From: JANQJA01 sp040880285
GTDB taxonomy: Bacteria; Pseudomonadota; Gammaproteobacteria; Pseudomonadales; Azotimanducaceae
Direction of reading: 5' to 3'
Length of the DNA stretch: 49,641 nt
Assembly (NCBI GenBank): GCA_040880285.1
Contig: JBBDIT010000004.1
Coordinates: forward strand, 1-49,641
The first letter of the stretch is position 1, and every line of letters begins with the position of its first letter. Below are positions 8,404 through 16,873 of the stretch, piece after piece. A program made the position numbers and the translations under genes. The notes beneath the pieces are model-generated. The model searched no databases. It had not been told where the DNA came from and was given only the letters and a program-made list of their open reading frames with translations.

Positions 8404-9278
8404 AGGTTGGCTTTAAGTTCCCGGTATCCGATCAGCTTGCAACCCGAGGCCTCGATATGGGCCTTGAGATTACCATCCCGGAACGCCAGGTAATCTGCAT
8501 GGCGCGATTCACTGGCGCGCTTGTCAATGGCGGCAAGTTCATCTCCCATCTTCGCGGGATGAAATAACAGGTGAGTCAGCCCTGGCTTGACGCTGTCGAT
8601 CAACTCCCGGTAAAACACTGACTTGTCCGTCATCGGCAGCAAGGTGTCGATCATAATCTCATCCAGTGTCGGTACTTTGCCTGCATCGATTCGCTCAATA
8701 ACGGCGAGGTATTCGTCGGCAAGGCCTCCCTCTTTCAACTGGTCAAGGCGTTCCTTTGTGACATTGGGAAGAAATGCCGGCACACGATATTCCTGTGCCA
8801 ACTTCAGGTAACTACCAAGAAATTTCGGATGAACGACGCTGCCCATATGAGTATCAATGTGCGTGATCTCAAGGCCAGCACCAAGTGCAGTTTCAATCTG
8901 GGCACGCATTTCAGCCTCTGCGGCCACTTCGGTAACATTACGAATCGCATCTTCCCGCGTTCGCCAGAGACAGCCTTCACTGTCAAGGAGACCGGACGCA
9001 GGATCTCGTGTGCTGAGCGCTGACCATCTGAACGTATCGTATTCGCAGGTTAAAGTCAGGTGAACGCCAACGTCATAGCCTGGATTGTCCTTGCAGAATT
9101 GTGCTGCCTCCCGGAACCATGGTCCGTTGATCAGAATCGAGCCACAGCTGGCGGCACCGACATCCAGACACTCGAAGGAAGCCACATTGGATGCATGGCT
9201 GAAACCTATGTCATCTATGTGGGTAATCAAGACCTTGTCGGTCTCGTTAAATCCCATTTTTTCCAGAAAAGCATTCAT
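8400..9278 (-). CDS. ChbG/YdjC family carbohydrate deacetylase-like protein
   Basis: This 292-residue protein has the YdjC TIM-barrel hallmarks. An early metal-binding aspartate pair (LITHIDDIGFSHASN, D22-D23) pairs with HIDTHMGSVVHP near residue 139. The family includes chitooligosaccharide mono-deacetylase ChbG and other N-deacetylases. Nothing nearby points to chitin or sugar metabolism, so the substrate is open. A good ribosome site (AAGGA, seven bases from ATG) supports the start. It begins 10 bp after the thiolase stop and overlaps the downstream Nudix gene by four bases. Confidence 0.85.
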   Translation of the reverse strand: MNAFLEKMGFNETDKVLITHIDDIGFSHASNVASFECLDVGAASCGSILINGPWFREAAQFCKDNPGYDVGVHLTLTCEYDTFRWSALSTRDPASGLLDSEGCLWRTREDAIRNVTEVAAEAEMRAQIETALGAGLEITHIDTHMGSVVHPKFLGSYLKLAQEYRVPAFLPNVTKERLDQLKEGGLADEYLAVIERIDAGKVPTLDEIMIDTLLPMTDKSVFYRELIDSVKPGLTHLLFHPAKMGDELAAIDKRASESRHADYLAFRDGNLKAHIEASGCKLIGYRELKANL

Positions 9279-9288
9279 ACTCGCATCC

Positions 9289-10758
9289 TTACAAAATCGT
9301 CAGGTTACCTTTACCGTCAATCCGAGCGCGCCGACCACAGTACTCTTCCCTGACCATGGATTTCATGACATCCCTATCATTGGTGTTGGCCCAGGTCCGA
9401 CTGCCGTCATCCACTAGACACGCGGCATGCGCAATTGACGGACCTTCCTGTGCGTACATTACCGTGTAGGACTCAATTGTGACTTCTCCATCATAGTCAA
9501 TCACACTATGCCTTGATGGTGTCGCATCGACCTCCTTTTGTACATTCTGGTGCCTGAAATCGGCAGGCGGTGGTTCACCGGAATAGACCCCGAATGCATG
9601 TTTGGTAAGGTAACCGCCGTTGGCCGTGACCAGGCCGCGTTTCCCCCTGTCTTGTCGTAACAGTTCGACCATCCTGGCAATACTGTGCATGACGTAATTA
9701 TTGAGCGGACCACCACCAAAGGTGAGTCCGCCAGTCACGGTCAATGGCCTGTCCTCCGGTAGCGAAAGTTCATTAATTGCCACCTGTACGGCGGACGGAA
9801 AGCAACTGTATACATCGATATATTCAAGGTCGGAGACCGACAGGCCCGTCATTTCAAGTACCCGGGTACCTGCAATTCTTATCGCCGGCGACGAATACAG
9901 GTTGTCTCGGTCGGATACCATAAAATGATCGTGTGCATCGGTACCGGCCCAGGGATAGACCCACTTGTCTTCCGGTATCCCCAACGATTTCGCTTTCTCA
10001 ACCGAACACATGATCAGTGCAGCACCCATGTCGACTGCATTGTTGGAATTCATCAATTTCGGATAAGGGAAACTGATCATGCGATTATTCGCAGATGGAG
10101 TGCGGATTGCTAGAGCGCTGACCGGCTCCTTTATCCAGGCATGGGGATTGGTGGCAGCGACTGTACTGAATCCTTCCCATAATTCGGATATCCGTATCAG
10201 GTGTTCTTCGAGTGACTCTCCTCGCTGGTATCGCAATGCATTCTCAAAGATCGGATAAAGCTGAATCGGCGCCCTGATTCCACGAGCCAATTCCGGTTCG
10301 CTGGACATCGATTTGTCGTCACCGATCATTCGCGAATAAGGCCCGCTGGTTTCCGTCACCGATAATTCAACGCCAAGCTTTCTCGCCTTCGCCTGACTGT
10401 TTCCGTTCTCCGCACCAGTGATGACCACCAGCGATTTTTCTCCTTGCAAGATTTCCATGGCGGTTTCATTGACAACCGATTGCACCATATTGCCACCAAA
10501 TGGCGTTCCTACGGTTTCTGCTCCATGCACACCAATTTGTTCGGCCACATAGCGTGCTGGTTGTTTGTACGGCCAGACACCTCGAATCACTCGAACCGAT
10601 TCAACCCCAGCAAGTAATGCCAGACTACCTGCATCGTCCGCCGCGTCACGCACCGCATCCACCATCATGTCTATAGGCTCCTTGCCTGCAGAGGGTTCGG
10701 TAATTCTCTGTTCAGTTTGGGCAATGCCCACAATCACTGGTGTATTCGGCTTTGACAT
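9289..10758 (-). CDS. SCP-x type thiolase-like acetyltransferase
   Basis: This 489-residue thiolase-fold protein belongs with the lipid-transfer (SCP-x-like) thiolases. It has the N-terminal strand TPVIVGIAQTEQR, the DVYSCFPSAVQVA element and the late TFGGGPLNNY motif. It would act in carbon-carbon cleavage or condensation of acyl-CoA. Where classical thiolases carry the nucleophilic cysteine it reads GGNMVQSVVNE (residues 88-98), with no cysteine, so catalysis may differ. The ATG at 10758 is preferred over the longer frame to 10803 because GAGGTG lies seven bases upstream. It heads a three-gene minus-strand unit and diverges from the luciferase-like gene. Confidence 0.83.
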   Translation of the reverse strand: MSKPNTPVIVGIAQTEQRITEPSAGKEPIDMMVDAVRDAADDAGSLALLAGVESVRVIRGVWPYKQPARYVAEQIGVHGAETVGTPFGGNMVQSVVNETAMEILQGEKSLVVITGAENGNSQAKARKLGVELSVTETSGPYSRMIGDDKSMSSEPELARGIRAPIQLYPIFENALRYQRGESLEEHLIRISELWEGFSTVAATNPHAWIKEPVSALAIRTPSANNRMISFPYPKLMNSNNAVDMGAALIMCSVEKAKSLGIPEDKWVYPWAGTDAHDHFMVSDRDNLYSSPAIRIAGTRVLEMTGLSVSDLEYIDVYSCFPSAVQVAINELSLPEDRPLTVTGGLTFGGGPLNNYVMHSIARMVELLRQDRGKRGLVTANGGYLTKHAFGVYSGEPPPADFRHQNVQKEVDATPSRHSVIDYDGEVTIESYTVMYAQEGPSIAHAACLVDDGSRTWANTNDRDVMKSMVREEYCGRRARIDGKGNLTIL

Positions 10759-10847
10759 GGAATTGCACCTCAAAATGCTGAAAACGAAACGCGCATGATG
10801 CAACGATTCGCTAGACCTTGCCAGCCGCTATGTGGTTCTCTTGCTTT

Positions 10848-11816
10848 ATGAACGAAATAAAATTTGCAGTGACGGCGTGGCGTCTGGATGAACCCAGCCT
10901 TGCCGGGGAATTGGCGAGGCAAGCCGAAATTGCTGAGGCGCTCGGCTTCCATTCTTTTTGGTTACCGGAAAGTCACTTTGGCGATGCACATTCGATACCC
11001 TCACCCCTCATGTTGCTTGCTGCAGTGGCAGCCCGAACCAGACAGATAAAACTCGGTTCTACTTCCTATTTGTTACCGATCCGGCATCCGCTGCAGGCGG
11101 CAGAGGAAGTGGCAGTACTCGATCGGCTTTCCGGAGGACGCGTCATCCTTGGCGTGGGAAGGGGTGTCCAGGATGCCATGTTCCATGCGTTCAACGTTGC
11201 CACAAAAGATAAACGAAAGATGTTCAAAACCAATCTTGAAATCATGATCAATGCCTGGTGCGGAGCACCGGTCGCCTACCTGCCAGAAAGTCAGGAACCG
11301 GTTACATTGGCGCCACTGCCGATGCAACATCCGCACCCACCGATCTGGATAGCGGCTTTCGGACCACTGGCAATCAAACAGGCCGGATCACTGGGCCTAC
11401 CTTACCTCGCATCGCCAATCGAACCCCTCGGCAAACTCGTTAAAAACTACGAGCGTCACACGGCTTTCGCGAACGAGGCAGGCCACGAGTCAATCAATGT
11501 CGTACCGATAATGCGCACTTTATACGTTAGCAATAACAGGTTCGACACCAAAAAGATCCGGCAAGCATTAGCCGTTCGTATCCCGCACGCAATGCTGGAT
11601 GAAGGCGCGGAGGTCGAAGACTGGGCCATCATCGGAGATACAGCTTACGTCCGCGACAAACTGGCCGAGTACGCTGAAAGATTGGGCATGACCCATCTGA
11701 TTGCCAGGGGGCGCATCCCCGGCGTGAATGACAATCAACAGGTCAAATCCCTTGAGGTGCTCGCGCACATCGCTTCTGACCTGTCGGCAGACGGATACAC
11801 TAGTCAACAATTTTGA
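10848..11816 (+). CDS. LLM-class flavin-dependent oxidoreductase
   Basis: This luciferase-like monooxygenase-fold protein of about 322 residues has an early beta strand (EIKFAVTAWRLDEPS), HSFWLPESHFGD, TRQIKLGSTSYLLPIRHP, and the strand-loop ILGVGRGVQDAMF that binds the FMN phosphate in this family. Members use reduced FMN or F420 to oxidise diverse substrates, and the substrate is unknown. The frame opens at 10818, but MNEIKFAV at 10848 gives the canonical N-terminus; no strong ribosome site decides. Its 3' end overlaps the convergent M48 gene by 17 bp. Confidence 0.85.
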   Translation: MNEIKFAVTAWRLDEPSLAGELARQAEIAEALGFHSFWLPESHFGDAHSIPSPLMLLAAVAARTRQIKLGSTSYLLPIRHPLQAAEEVAVLDRLSGGRVILGVGRGVQDAMFHAFNVATKDKRKMFKTNLEIMINAWCGAPVAYLPESQEPVTLAPLPMQHPHPPIWIAAFGPLAIKQAGSLGLPYLASPIEPLGKLVKNYERHTAFANEAGHESINVVPIMRTLYVSNNRFDTKKIRQALAVRIPHAMLDEGAEVEDWAIIGDTAYVRDKLAEYAERLGMTHLIARGRIPGVNDNQQVKSLEVLAHIASDLSADGYTSQQF

Positions 11817-13260
11817 TCAACTGCCCTGGCTCGGGCTCCCCTCTGGGATAAAGACCGTTCATCACGCGCAGCTTATCCAGCGCATAGTTGGTAATGGGAG
11901 ACTTCTCGGCCAACGCCTGCATGGTCGTATCTTCCTCGGCGCGAACTATCTGTATCCTGGGCAGCCGCGCCTCTGTGAAATCGTCTCGGGTCATCCTGTC
12001 AAAGCTGAAGATGGTGGCGATGAACTTTCCGTCAGCCGCAATATTCTTCAGGTCATACTGGCCCGCTCCCGTCAGGATGTAGGCAAGTCGCTTGCGTGTG
12101 TCGAATACCACAGCGAGTCTCACCGGGCGAATCCCAAAAGGCGACTGCGCCCGCTCGGCGATACCGATAAAGGCCGGCATGCCTGCAATTGTGACCGTCC
12201 GTCCTTCCCTCAACTTCATACCCATCTTGTTCTCGACAAACTGCCGGGGTTCTTCACCTGACGATATTCGTCCCGTACTCAAGGCAAGAATGGCGTCACC
12301 GACGAGTGACACTGCCTGGATTCCATTGGGGGAGGTTTCAATTCGCCAGCCATCCGGAAAGGAGAGCTTGATGCCCAGCTTCGGGTGATAGAACGTCTTT
12401 TTCCTGACGACGCCGACCTGACGCGCATTGCCGTAGGACAAGCCGTTCAATTTCTCCAGGAATTCGTCATATTTGACGAATTCATCATAATCCTTGAGCA
12501 ACTTTTCCGATTTTTTGATCGCCTCCTTGTACCGCGTATCATTGTCGGGATGCGTCGACAGGAAGCCATGGTAGACACGTGGTTCCCGCTTCTCCAGTCG
12601 CGCCTGTTCGATCTCGATTCGATCTTTGGCTTTTAGTATCTCGATAGTCTTCAACATGGCATCAGGAGAATATCCTGCCTTTGCCATGTAAGCGGCACCC
12701 ACCTCGTCAGCCTCGAGCTCGAATTCCCGGCTGTAACCGGAGAGCAGGACACCACCAAAGATGTTGCCCAACTCATATACCCCGGGCGTACCGGTAACCA
12801 CCGCCGCTACGGTCGAGAGAACACCGAGAGCCTTACCTCGAGTCTGGTTCCGCAATGCATGCTTTTCGGTGACATGGGCAATCTCGTGGCCCAATACTGC
12901 CGCCAGTTCGGCTTCAGAATTCAGGTGCATCAGGATGCCCCGCGTCACATAGATATAACCACCCGGCAATGCAAAAGCGTTGATCATTTCGTCGTTGAGG
13001 ATAGTAAAGTGGTACTCGAGCTCTGGCCTGCTACTCTGGGCCGCAACTCGCTGGCCAACACGATCAATATATTCCTGCAGGTCCTTATCGCGATAGATAC
13101 CATATTGTGAAATGATCTTTCGATGCTCTTGCGCCCCGAGTTCAATTTCTTTTTCCTCGGACATCGCCATTGCCTCCACGGCGACGCACAATAGGGGAAG
13201 CAGGACCATCATGCGGCCCCACGGGAATAGCTGTCTTTCAATTGGATTCATATCGCCCAT
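11800..13260 (-). CDS. M48-family zinc metallopeptidase, exported
   Basis: This protein of about 486 residues begins with a hydrophobic signal (MMVLLPLLCVAVEAMA). It carries the zinc-binding HEIAHVTEKHALR motif and a downstream YSREFELEADEVGA stretch that supplies the third ligand. Ahead of the active site are the family elements LNDEMINAFALPGGYIYVTRGIL. This matches periplasmic BepA/YfgC-like M48 peptidases in envelope quality control, although the C-terminus is not clearly TPR. It instead ends in a putative LysM-like stretch (residues 450-505 of the long frame, ending PGQLIKIVD). The frame opens at 13317; ATG at 13260 or 13251 is more likely. Confidence 0.85.
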   Translation of the reverse strand: MGDMNPIERQLFPWGRMMVLLPLLCVAVEAMAMSEEKEIELGAQEHRKIISQYGIYRDKDLQEYIDRVGQRVAAQSSRPELEYHFTILNDEMINAFALPGGYIYVTRGILMHLNSEAELAAVLGHEIAHVTEKHALRNQTRGKALGVLSTVAAVVTGTPGVYELGNIFGGVLLSGYSREFELEADEVGAAYMAKAGYSPDAMLKTIEILKAKDRIEIEQARLEKREPRVYHGFLSTHPDNDTRYKEAIKKSEKLLKDYDEFVKYDEFLEKLNGLSYGNARQVGVVRKKTFYHPKLGIKLSFPDGWRIETSPNGIQAVSLVGDAILALSTGRISSGEEPRQFVENKMGMKLREGRTVTIAGMPAFIGIAERAQSPFGIRPVRLAVVFDTRKRLAYILTGAGQYDLKNIAADGKFIATIFSFDRMTRDDFTEARLPRIQIVRAEEDTTMQALAEKSPITNYALDKLRVMNGLYPRGEPEPGQLIKIVD

Positions 13261-13338
13261 CTTAACTGAACAAACACCGGTATGTTGGCACTCAAACCCT
13301 GAATCTGCCGTGAACAAAGCCTTGATTCACTTGTCTTT

Positions 13339-13364
13339 TATAGATGGAAAGTATAGATGGAAAG
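13339..13364. repeat. 13-bp perfect tandem duplication
   Basis: TATAGATGGAAAG occurs twice back to back in the gap between the M48 gene and the tandem TPR genes. The gap (13261-13577, about 317 bp) otherwise holds a hairpin near 13525 and no convincing gene. The duplication could be an operator pair or a slippage product. Confidence 0.6.
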
Positions 13365-13524
13365 CCCACTTATTTAGAGCTCCGAGAGCATGTGCGACGG
13401 CGGTTTTCAGCTTAGACCGATACAAACACAGAAGGATCCTGTGATAGAACTATTTACCTCGCTCCTTCAACTCAGCTTTACGTGGCCCAGGCATTTGCTG
13501 CAATCTACAGGCTGGGTTGCCTCA

Positions 13525-13547
13525 CCAGAAGTAAGTGGTACTTCTGG
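13525..13547. promoter_or_regulatory. Perfect 8-bp stem hairpin upstream of the first TPR gene
   Basis: CCAGAAGT and ACTTCTGG form a perfect 8-bp inverted repeat around a 7-base loop. It ends 30 bp before the chosen ATG at 13578, so it could be a leader hairpin or a dimeric-repressor site. No U-run follows, which argues against a terminator. Confidence 0.35.
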
Positions 13548-13577
13548 CCAGCCAGGTTTAATGGTGGGGATAAAGTT

Positions 13578-14720
13578 ATGAAACTGGACGGATCCAGACT
13601 CCTCGTGCTGTTGTTCTGCTGCTCGTGTAGCGCTACCAGCGTTGCAAGCAACAGTGCAGCTGAGGTACATCCCTCGCTAGTAGAACAACTAGCCGGGGCC
13701 GAGCTGGCAGAAGCCAATGAAGACTTCGAAACAGCGCGAAAGCTTTACCTTTCCATCATCGAAGAAATTGACCGCAATCATGACGGATACGATTCGGTCC
13801 TGATCGGGCCTCTTGTAGGATTAGGCCGAACCTACCAACGACTGGGTGACCCGCTTTCGGCAGAAGAGGCCCTTAAGCGGGCACAACATCTGATCCACCG
13901 CACTGAGGGAGTCCATGCGCTCAGCCAACTGGAAATTGTTGAGCTTATGACCGAGGTCAATCTCCGCAAAGGCGAACCCTTTGACGCCGATACACAACAA
14001 AAATTCGCTATGCATATCAGTGAGCGTAACTTCGAAGCGACCAGTGATCTACTCCCATCCCTTACCAGACTCGCCACCTGGTATACGGATACCGGCCAGT
14101 TTTACCACGCCAACAAGACCCTGGAACGNNNNNNNNNNNNNNNNNNNNNNNNNNNNNNNNNNNNNNNNNNNNNNNNNNNNNNNNNNNNNNNNNNNNNNNN
14201 NNNNNNNNNNNNNNNNNNNNNNNNNNNNTCGAGCGCAAGAGAGTATATCTACACTCCGGAGGCCTATCGTCGCGGCTTGATTGGCCAACCCACGCAGGCA
14301 GTCACTGGCCGTGAAAAACTGCTCATGGAAACCTTGCCCCCACAACAATTTTGGGTGCCCCTGGACGATGGTAATCGCAATTTTTACATTAATGACGTGT
14401 ACTCGCCCAATGATGTCGTCGAGCCTGCCCAAAGAGTAGTAGGCCAGCCGTTCCGATTCATAAAAAAACAACTTGAGCAGGTCCTGCCGCTGAAGCTGCG
14501 AGCGGATGATGCCCTCGCCGATATTTTTTTGGATATGGAATTTACGGTTAAATCTGATGGCGGTGTTACCGACATTGAATTCCGGGATGGCAATGCACCG
14601 AATCGACTGGTTCGATTAATGCGTGAAGTACTCTACCAGACAACCTTCCGTCCTCGTATCGTCGACGGTTATCCTATTACAACTGAACACTTCAGGTTAA
14701 AACAAACTTTTAAACCATGA
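13578..14720 (+). CDS. Exported TPR protein with TonB-like C-terminus (copy 1, contains assembly gap)
   Basis: The start MKLDGSRLLVLLFCCSC gives a signal peptide, with GGGG eight bases upstream. Residues about 40-180 look like TPR helices (YLSIIEEID, LGRTYQRLGDPLSAEEALKRAQHLI). The C-terminus (DMEFTVKSDGGVTDIEF then FRPRIVDGYPI) resembles the TonB C-terminal fold. No proline-rich spacer is present, so it is not a classical TonB. A 100-N gap at 14129-14228 interrupts the helical part. The next gene is a paralogue, and comparison suggests the true missing piece is longer than 100 bases. If the gene is intact, the missing length leaves remainder 1 on division by 3. The stop overlaps the next start as ATGA. 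Confidence 0.7.
   Translation: MKLDGSRLLVLLFCCSCSATSVASNSAAEVHPSLVEQLAGAELAEANEDFETARKLYLSIIEEIDRNHDGYDSVLIGPLVGLGRTYQRLGDPLSAEEALKRAQHLIHRTEGVHALSQLEIVELMTEVNLRKGEPFDADTQQKFAMHISERNFEATSDLLPSLTRLATWYTDTGQFYHANKTLEXXXXXXXXXXXXXXXXXXXXXXXXXXXXXXXXXXSSAREYIYTPEAYRRGLIGQPTQAVTGREKLLMETLPPQQFWVPLDDGNRNFYINDVYSPNDVVEPAQRVVGQPFRFIKKQLEQVLPLKLRADDALADIFLDMEFTVKSDGGVTDIEFRDGNAPNRLVRLMREVLYQTTFRPRIVDGYPITTEHFRLKQTFKP
14129..14228. other. Assembly gap of exactly 100 N
   Basis: Placeholder of fixed length inside the first TPR gene. The flanking bases share no terminal overlap, so the real length is unknown. The frame stays open across it only because of the arbitrary length. Confidence 0.98.
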
Positions 14721-16159
14721 ATATGAGTTACAGACTTCCCTTGTTGGCCGCTTTGTTGCTTGCGCTTTTATTAGCAAGCGTTGCCGCCTCGTCGTCGCAA
14801 CGCTACTTTGACTACTACTTTACTGACACCGACATTGTCGACGGCGAAATACTCGATCAATTAAGACAGGTGCGGCTGCAGGTGGACCAGCACGATTATG
14901 ATACCGCTGTTGCCCTTATGGAGGGATTGTATGAGGCAATCGAGCCGGAGCGAATCAGTAGCCATAGCCACGCGAGACTTTTGTCGAATGCGGGGCTTCT
15001 GAAAGCAGTTAATGGCGAGCCCGTTAGAGGCATGCTCTTGATCGGCCAGGCTATCGAGTGGATCGAGACAACCCAGGGGCCTTATGACGAGTTATTGATT
15101 GACCTCTTGACGTTACAGGGAGTCATTGCGTCAGACCAGGACGAGTTCGAGGTCGCGGAGGATAACTTACGGCGTGCACAGCACATTGCCCATCGACTGG
15201 GAGGCGTCTATACCCGTCGACAACTTAAAATCGTCGACTTGCTGACCGGCCTGAATCTGTCTCGTAATTTTACTCTCGAGGCCGATCGCCAACAAAGATT
15301 CAACCTAAAAATAAATGAACAGGTCTACGGACACAATAGCGAAGAGCTGGTTCCCGTCCTGGAAAAGCTGGGTAGTTACTTCGCCGACCGTGGTAATACT
15401 ATTCCTCTTCGAATCGTGAGTGCATCCCAGATACCGCAGGTGGACCCGGGGGCCTCCACCGAGCAATATCGGGTCGGCCTGTTTCGCGAATCTATTGAAC
15501 TCTATGAGCGCGCAATCAAGATCATCGAAGACAATTACGGTGCCAATGATTTGCGATTGGTCCCCGCGCTAAAGGGCCTTGCCGACACCCGGCTAAAGCA
15601 GCGGACGTCTCGACGGTACGCCGAACAAGCAATGGAACGTATGCTTGAGATCGTTGCATCCAATCCTGCCACCGATATTGCTGACCATGCACGGGCCCTG
15701 GTGGACCTGGCAGACATCTATACCGTCACATCTGACCGGCGTGCCCACGCAACCTATCTTGAAGCATGGAACCTTCTGGATGCCCACCCGGAACTCGATG
15801 ACGTCAAAAACGAACTGTTTGGCATGCCCCGGCGCCTCTATCCGGAGAAGAATTATGTCATTCGCCTGGATCGTCTCCCGAGCCATGTGGATGGCGATAC
15901 GACGGTTCCCCTGTATGCGGACGTCGAATTCTCCGTGATCGACGACGGTAGGGTCTCGGACGTCCGCGTCATTGATGGAAACGTTCCCAATGAAGAGAAA
16001 AATTATATTCGCAAGCGTCTAGGCTACTCGCGCTATCGCCCGCGGATTGTCGATGGTGAGTTTGTTGAGACTCAAGGGCTTATGCTGCACCAGGCATTCG
16101 AATATGTTGAACCCGAACGTTCGATGGAACTCAACGTCAATACCAATACCTTGCCCTGA
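14717..16159 (+). CDS. Exported TPR protein with TonB-like C-terminus (copy 2)
   Basis: This 480-residue paralogue of the preceding gene starts by an ATGA overlap. It has a signal peptide (MNMSYRLPLLAALLLALLLA), TPR-like helices over about residues 45-350 (such as RESIELYERAIKIIEDNYG), and a C-terminal TonB-like module (VEFSVIDDGRVSDVRVIDG, then YRPRIVDGEFVET). Both copies share the order of helices and the same final motif, so they arose by tandem duplication. It probably works in the periplasm as a binding or scaffold protein. It ends 10 bp from the convergent lipoprotein operon. Confidence 0.78.
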   Translation: MNMSYRLPLLAALLLALLLASVAASSSQRYFDYYFTDTDIVDGEILDQLRQVRLQVDQHDYDTAVALMEGLYEAIEPERISSHSHARLLSNAGLLKAVNGEPVRGMLLIGQAIEWIETTQGPYDELLIDLLTLQGVIASDQDEFEVAEDNLRRAQHIAHRLGGVYTRRQLKIVDLLTGLNLSRNFTLEADRQQRFNLKINEQVYGHNSEELVPVLEKLGSYFADRGNTIPLRIVSASQIPQVDPGASTEQYRVGLFRESIELYERAIKIIEDNYGANDLRLVPALKGLADTRLKQRTSRRYAEQAMERMLEIVASNPATDIADHARALVDLADIYTVTSDRRAHATYLEAWNLLDAHPELDDVKNELFGMPRRLYPEKNYVIRLDRLPSHVDGDTTVPLYADVEFSVIDDGRVSDVRVIDGNVPNEEKNYIRKRLGYSRYRPRIVDGEFVETQGLMLHQAFEYVEPERSMELNVNTNTLP

Positions 16160-16169
16160 ACTGCATTTT

Positions 16170-16868
16170 TTATCTCGCCCGCTCGATGTCCGGGCCCGCG
16201 CTCGCTTGCGTACCTACCAGAAAGTCCTTTAATTGACTCGCCAGCGCCTTGCAAGCCGCATTACCGGGTCGGGCGAGGACCGGAATCGGCACGATGACAC
16301 CGGCAAGGTACGAGGTCCCATTGGCATCTGCACTGATTTCACCTGCCGATGTGAGGTTTTGCAGATCCCAGATACTGGCCTCATAGGAGGCATCCTCCTC
16401 CCAATAGCTCATACCAAAACATCCACCACCAAATGACGTAATCGTACAGCTCATACTGCCACCCTGATCAACTGTGACGGTATCGCCTTCAATCCAGGCC
16501 AGGTACCGCACCTGCGATTCTTCAATTCGTTCCTGCACCCCGGGTTGGGCAAACAACAGGGCAAGATCATCAGCACTGGTTGGCGCGGTTCTCGGTTCAA
16601 ACCAGGGATACAGACTATCCTTGAACTCATCACCCGGGATCATACGAATAGGGGTACTCCCCGAGCCAAGCGCATTGGCGATGCAATCTGTAAAACTCAC
16701 TTCTGTCTGACGATCGTTGTAACTGGCACGCCCCAGAATCACCAGTGCCTCATGTGACTGGATTCCGGTATTGGCAGTTCTGGACTCCTCAATCCTGGAT
16801 GACACGCAACCAGACAAGAGAACAATCACACCCAGCCAGCCAAACGCAAAAAGGACTCGCCGCTTCAT
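16170..16868 (-). CDS. Lipoprotein of unknown function (232 aa)
   Basis: The N-terminus (MKRRVLFAFGWLGVIVLLSGC) is a lipoprotein signal with lipobox LSGC, so the mature protein is lipid-anchored at cysteine 21. The mature part has an early strand (HEALVILGRASY), four further cysteines (DCIANAL, SMSCTIT, GGCFGMSYW and NAACKALAS) and a C-terminal amphipathic helix. I do not recognise a family. AGGGG eight bases upstream supports the start. It follows the other lipoprotein gene by five bases, so both form a two-gene operon facing away from the large machine operon. Confidence 0.72.
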   Translation of the reverse strand: MKRRVLFAFGWLGVIVLLSGCVSSRIEESRTANTGIQSHEALVILGRASYNDRQTEVSFTDCIANALGSGSTPIRMIPGDEFKDSLYPWFEPRTAPTSADDLALLFAQPGVQERIEESQVRYLAWIEGDTVTVDQGGSMSCTITSFGGGCFGMSYWEEDASYEASIWDLQNLTSAGEISADANGTSYLAGVIVPIPVLARPGNAACKALASQLKDFLVGTQASAGPDIERAR

Positions 16869-16873
16869 GTTTG

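Noticed and set aside
13578..16159. Classical TonB energy transducers
   Set aside because: The C-terminal fold is TonB-like, but there is a cleavable-looking signal peptide and TPR helices in place of the N-terminal anchor and proline-rich arm.
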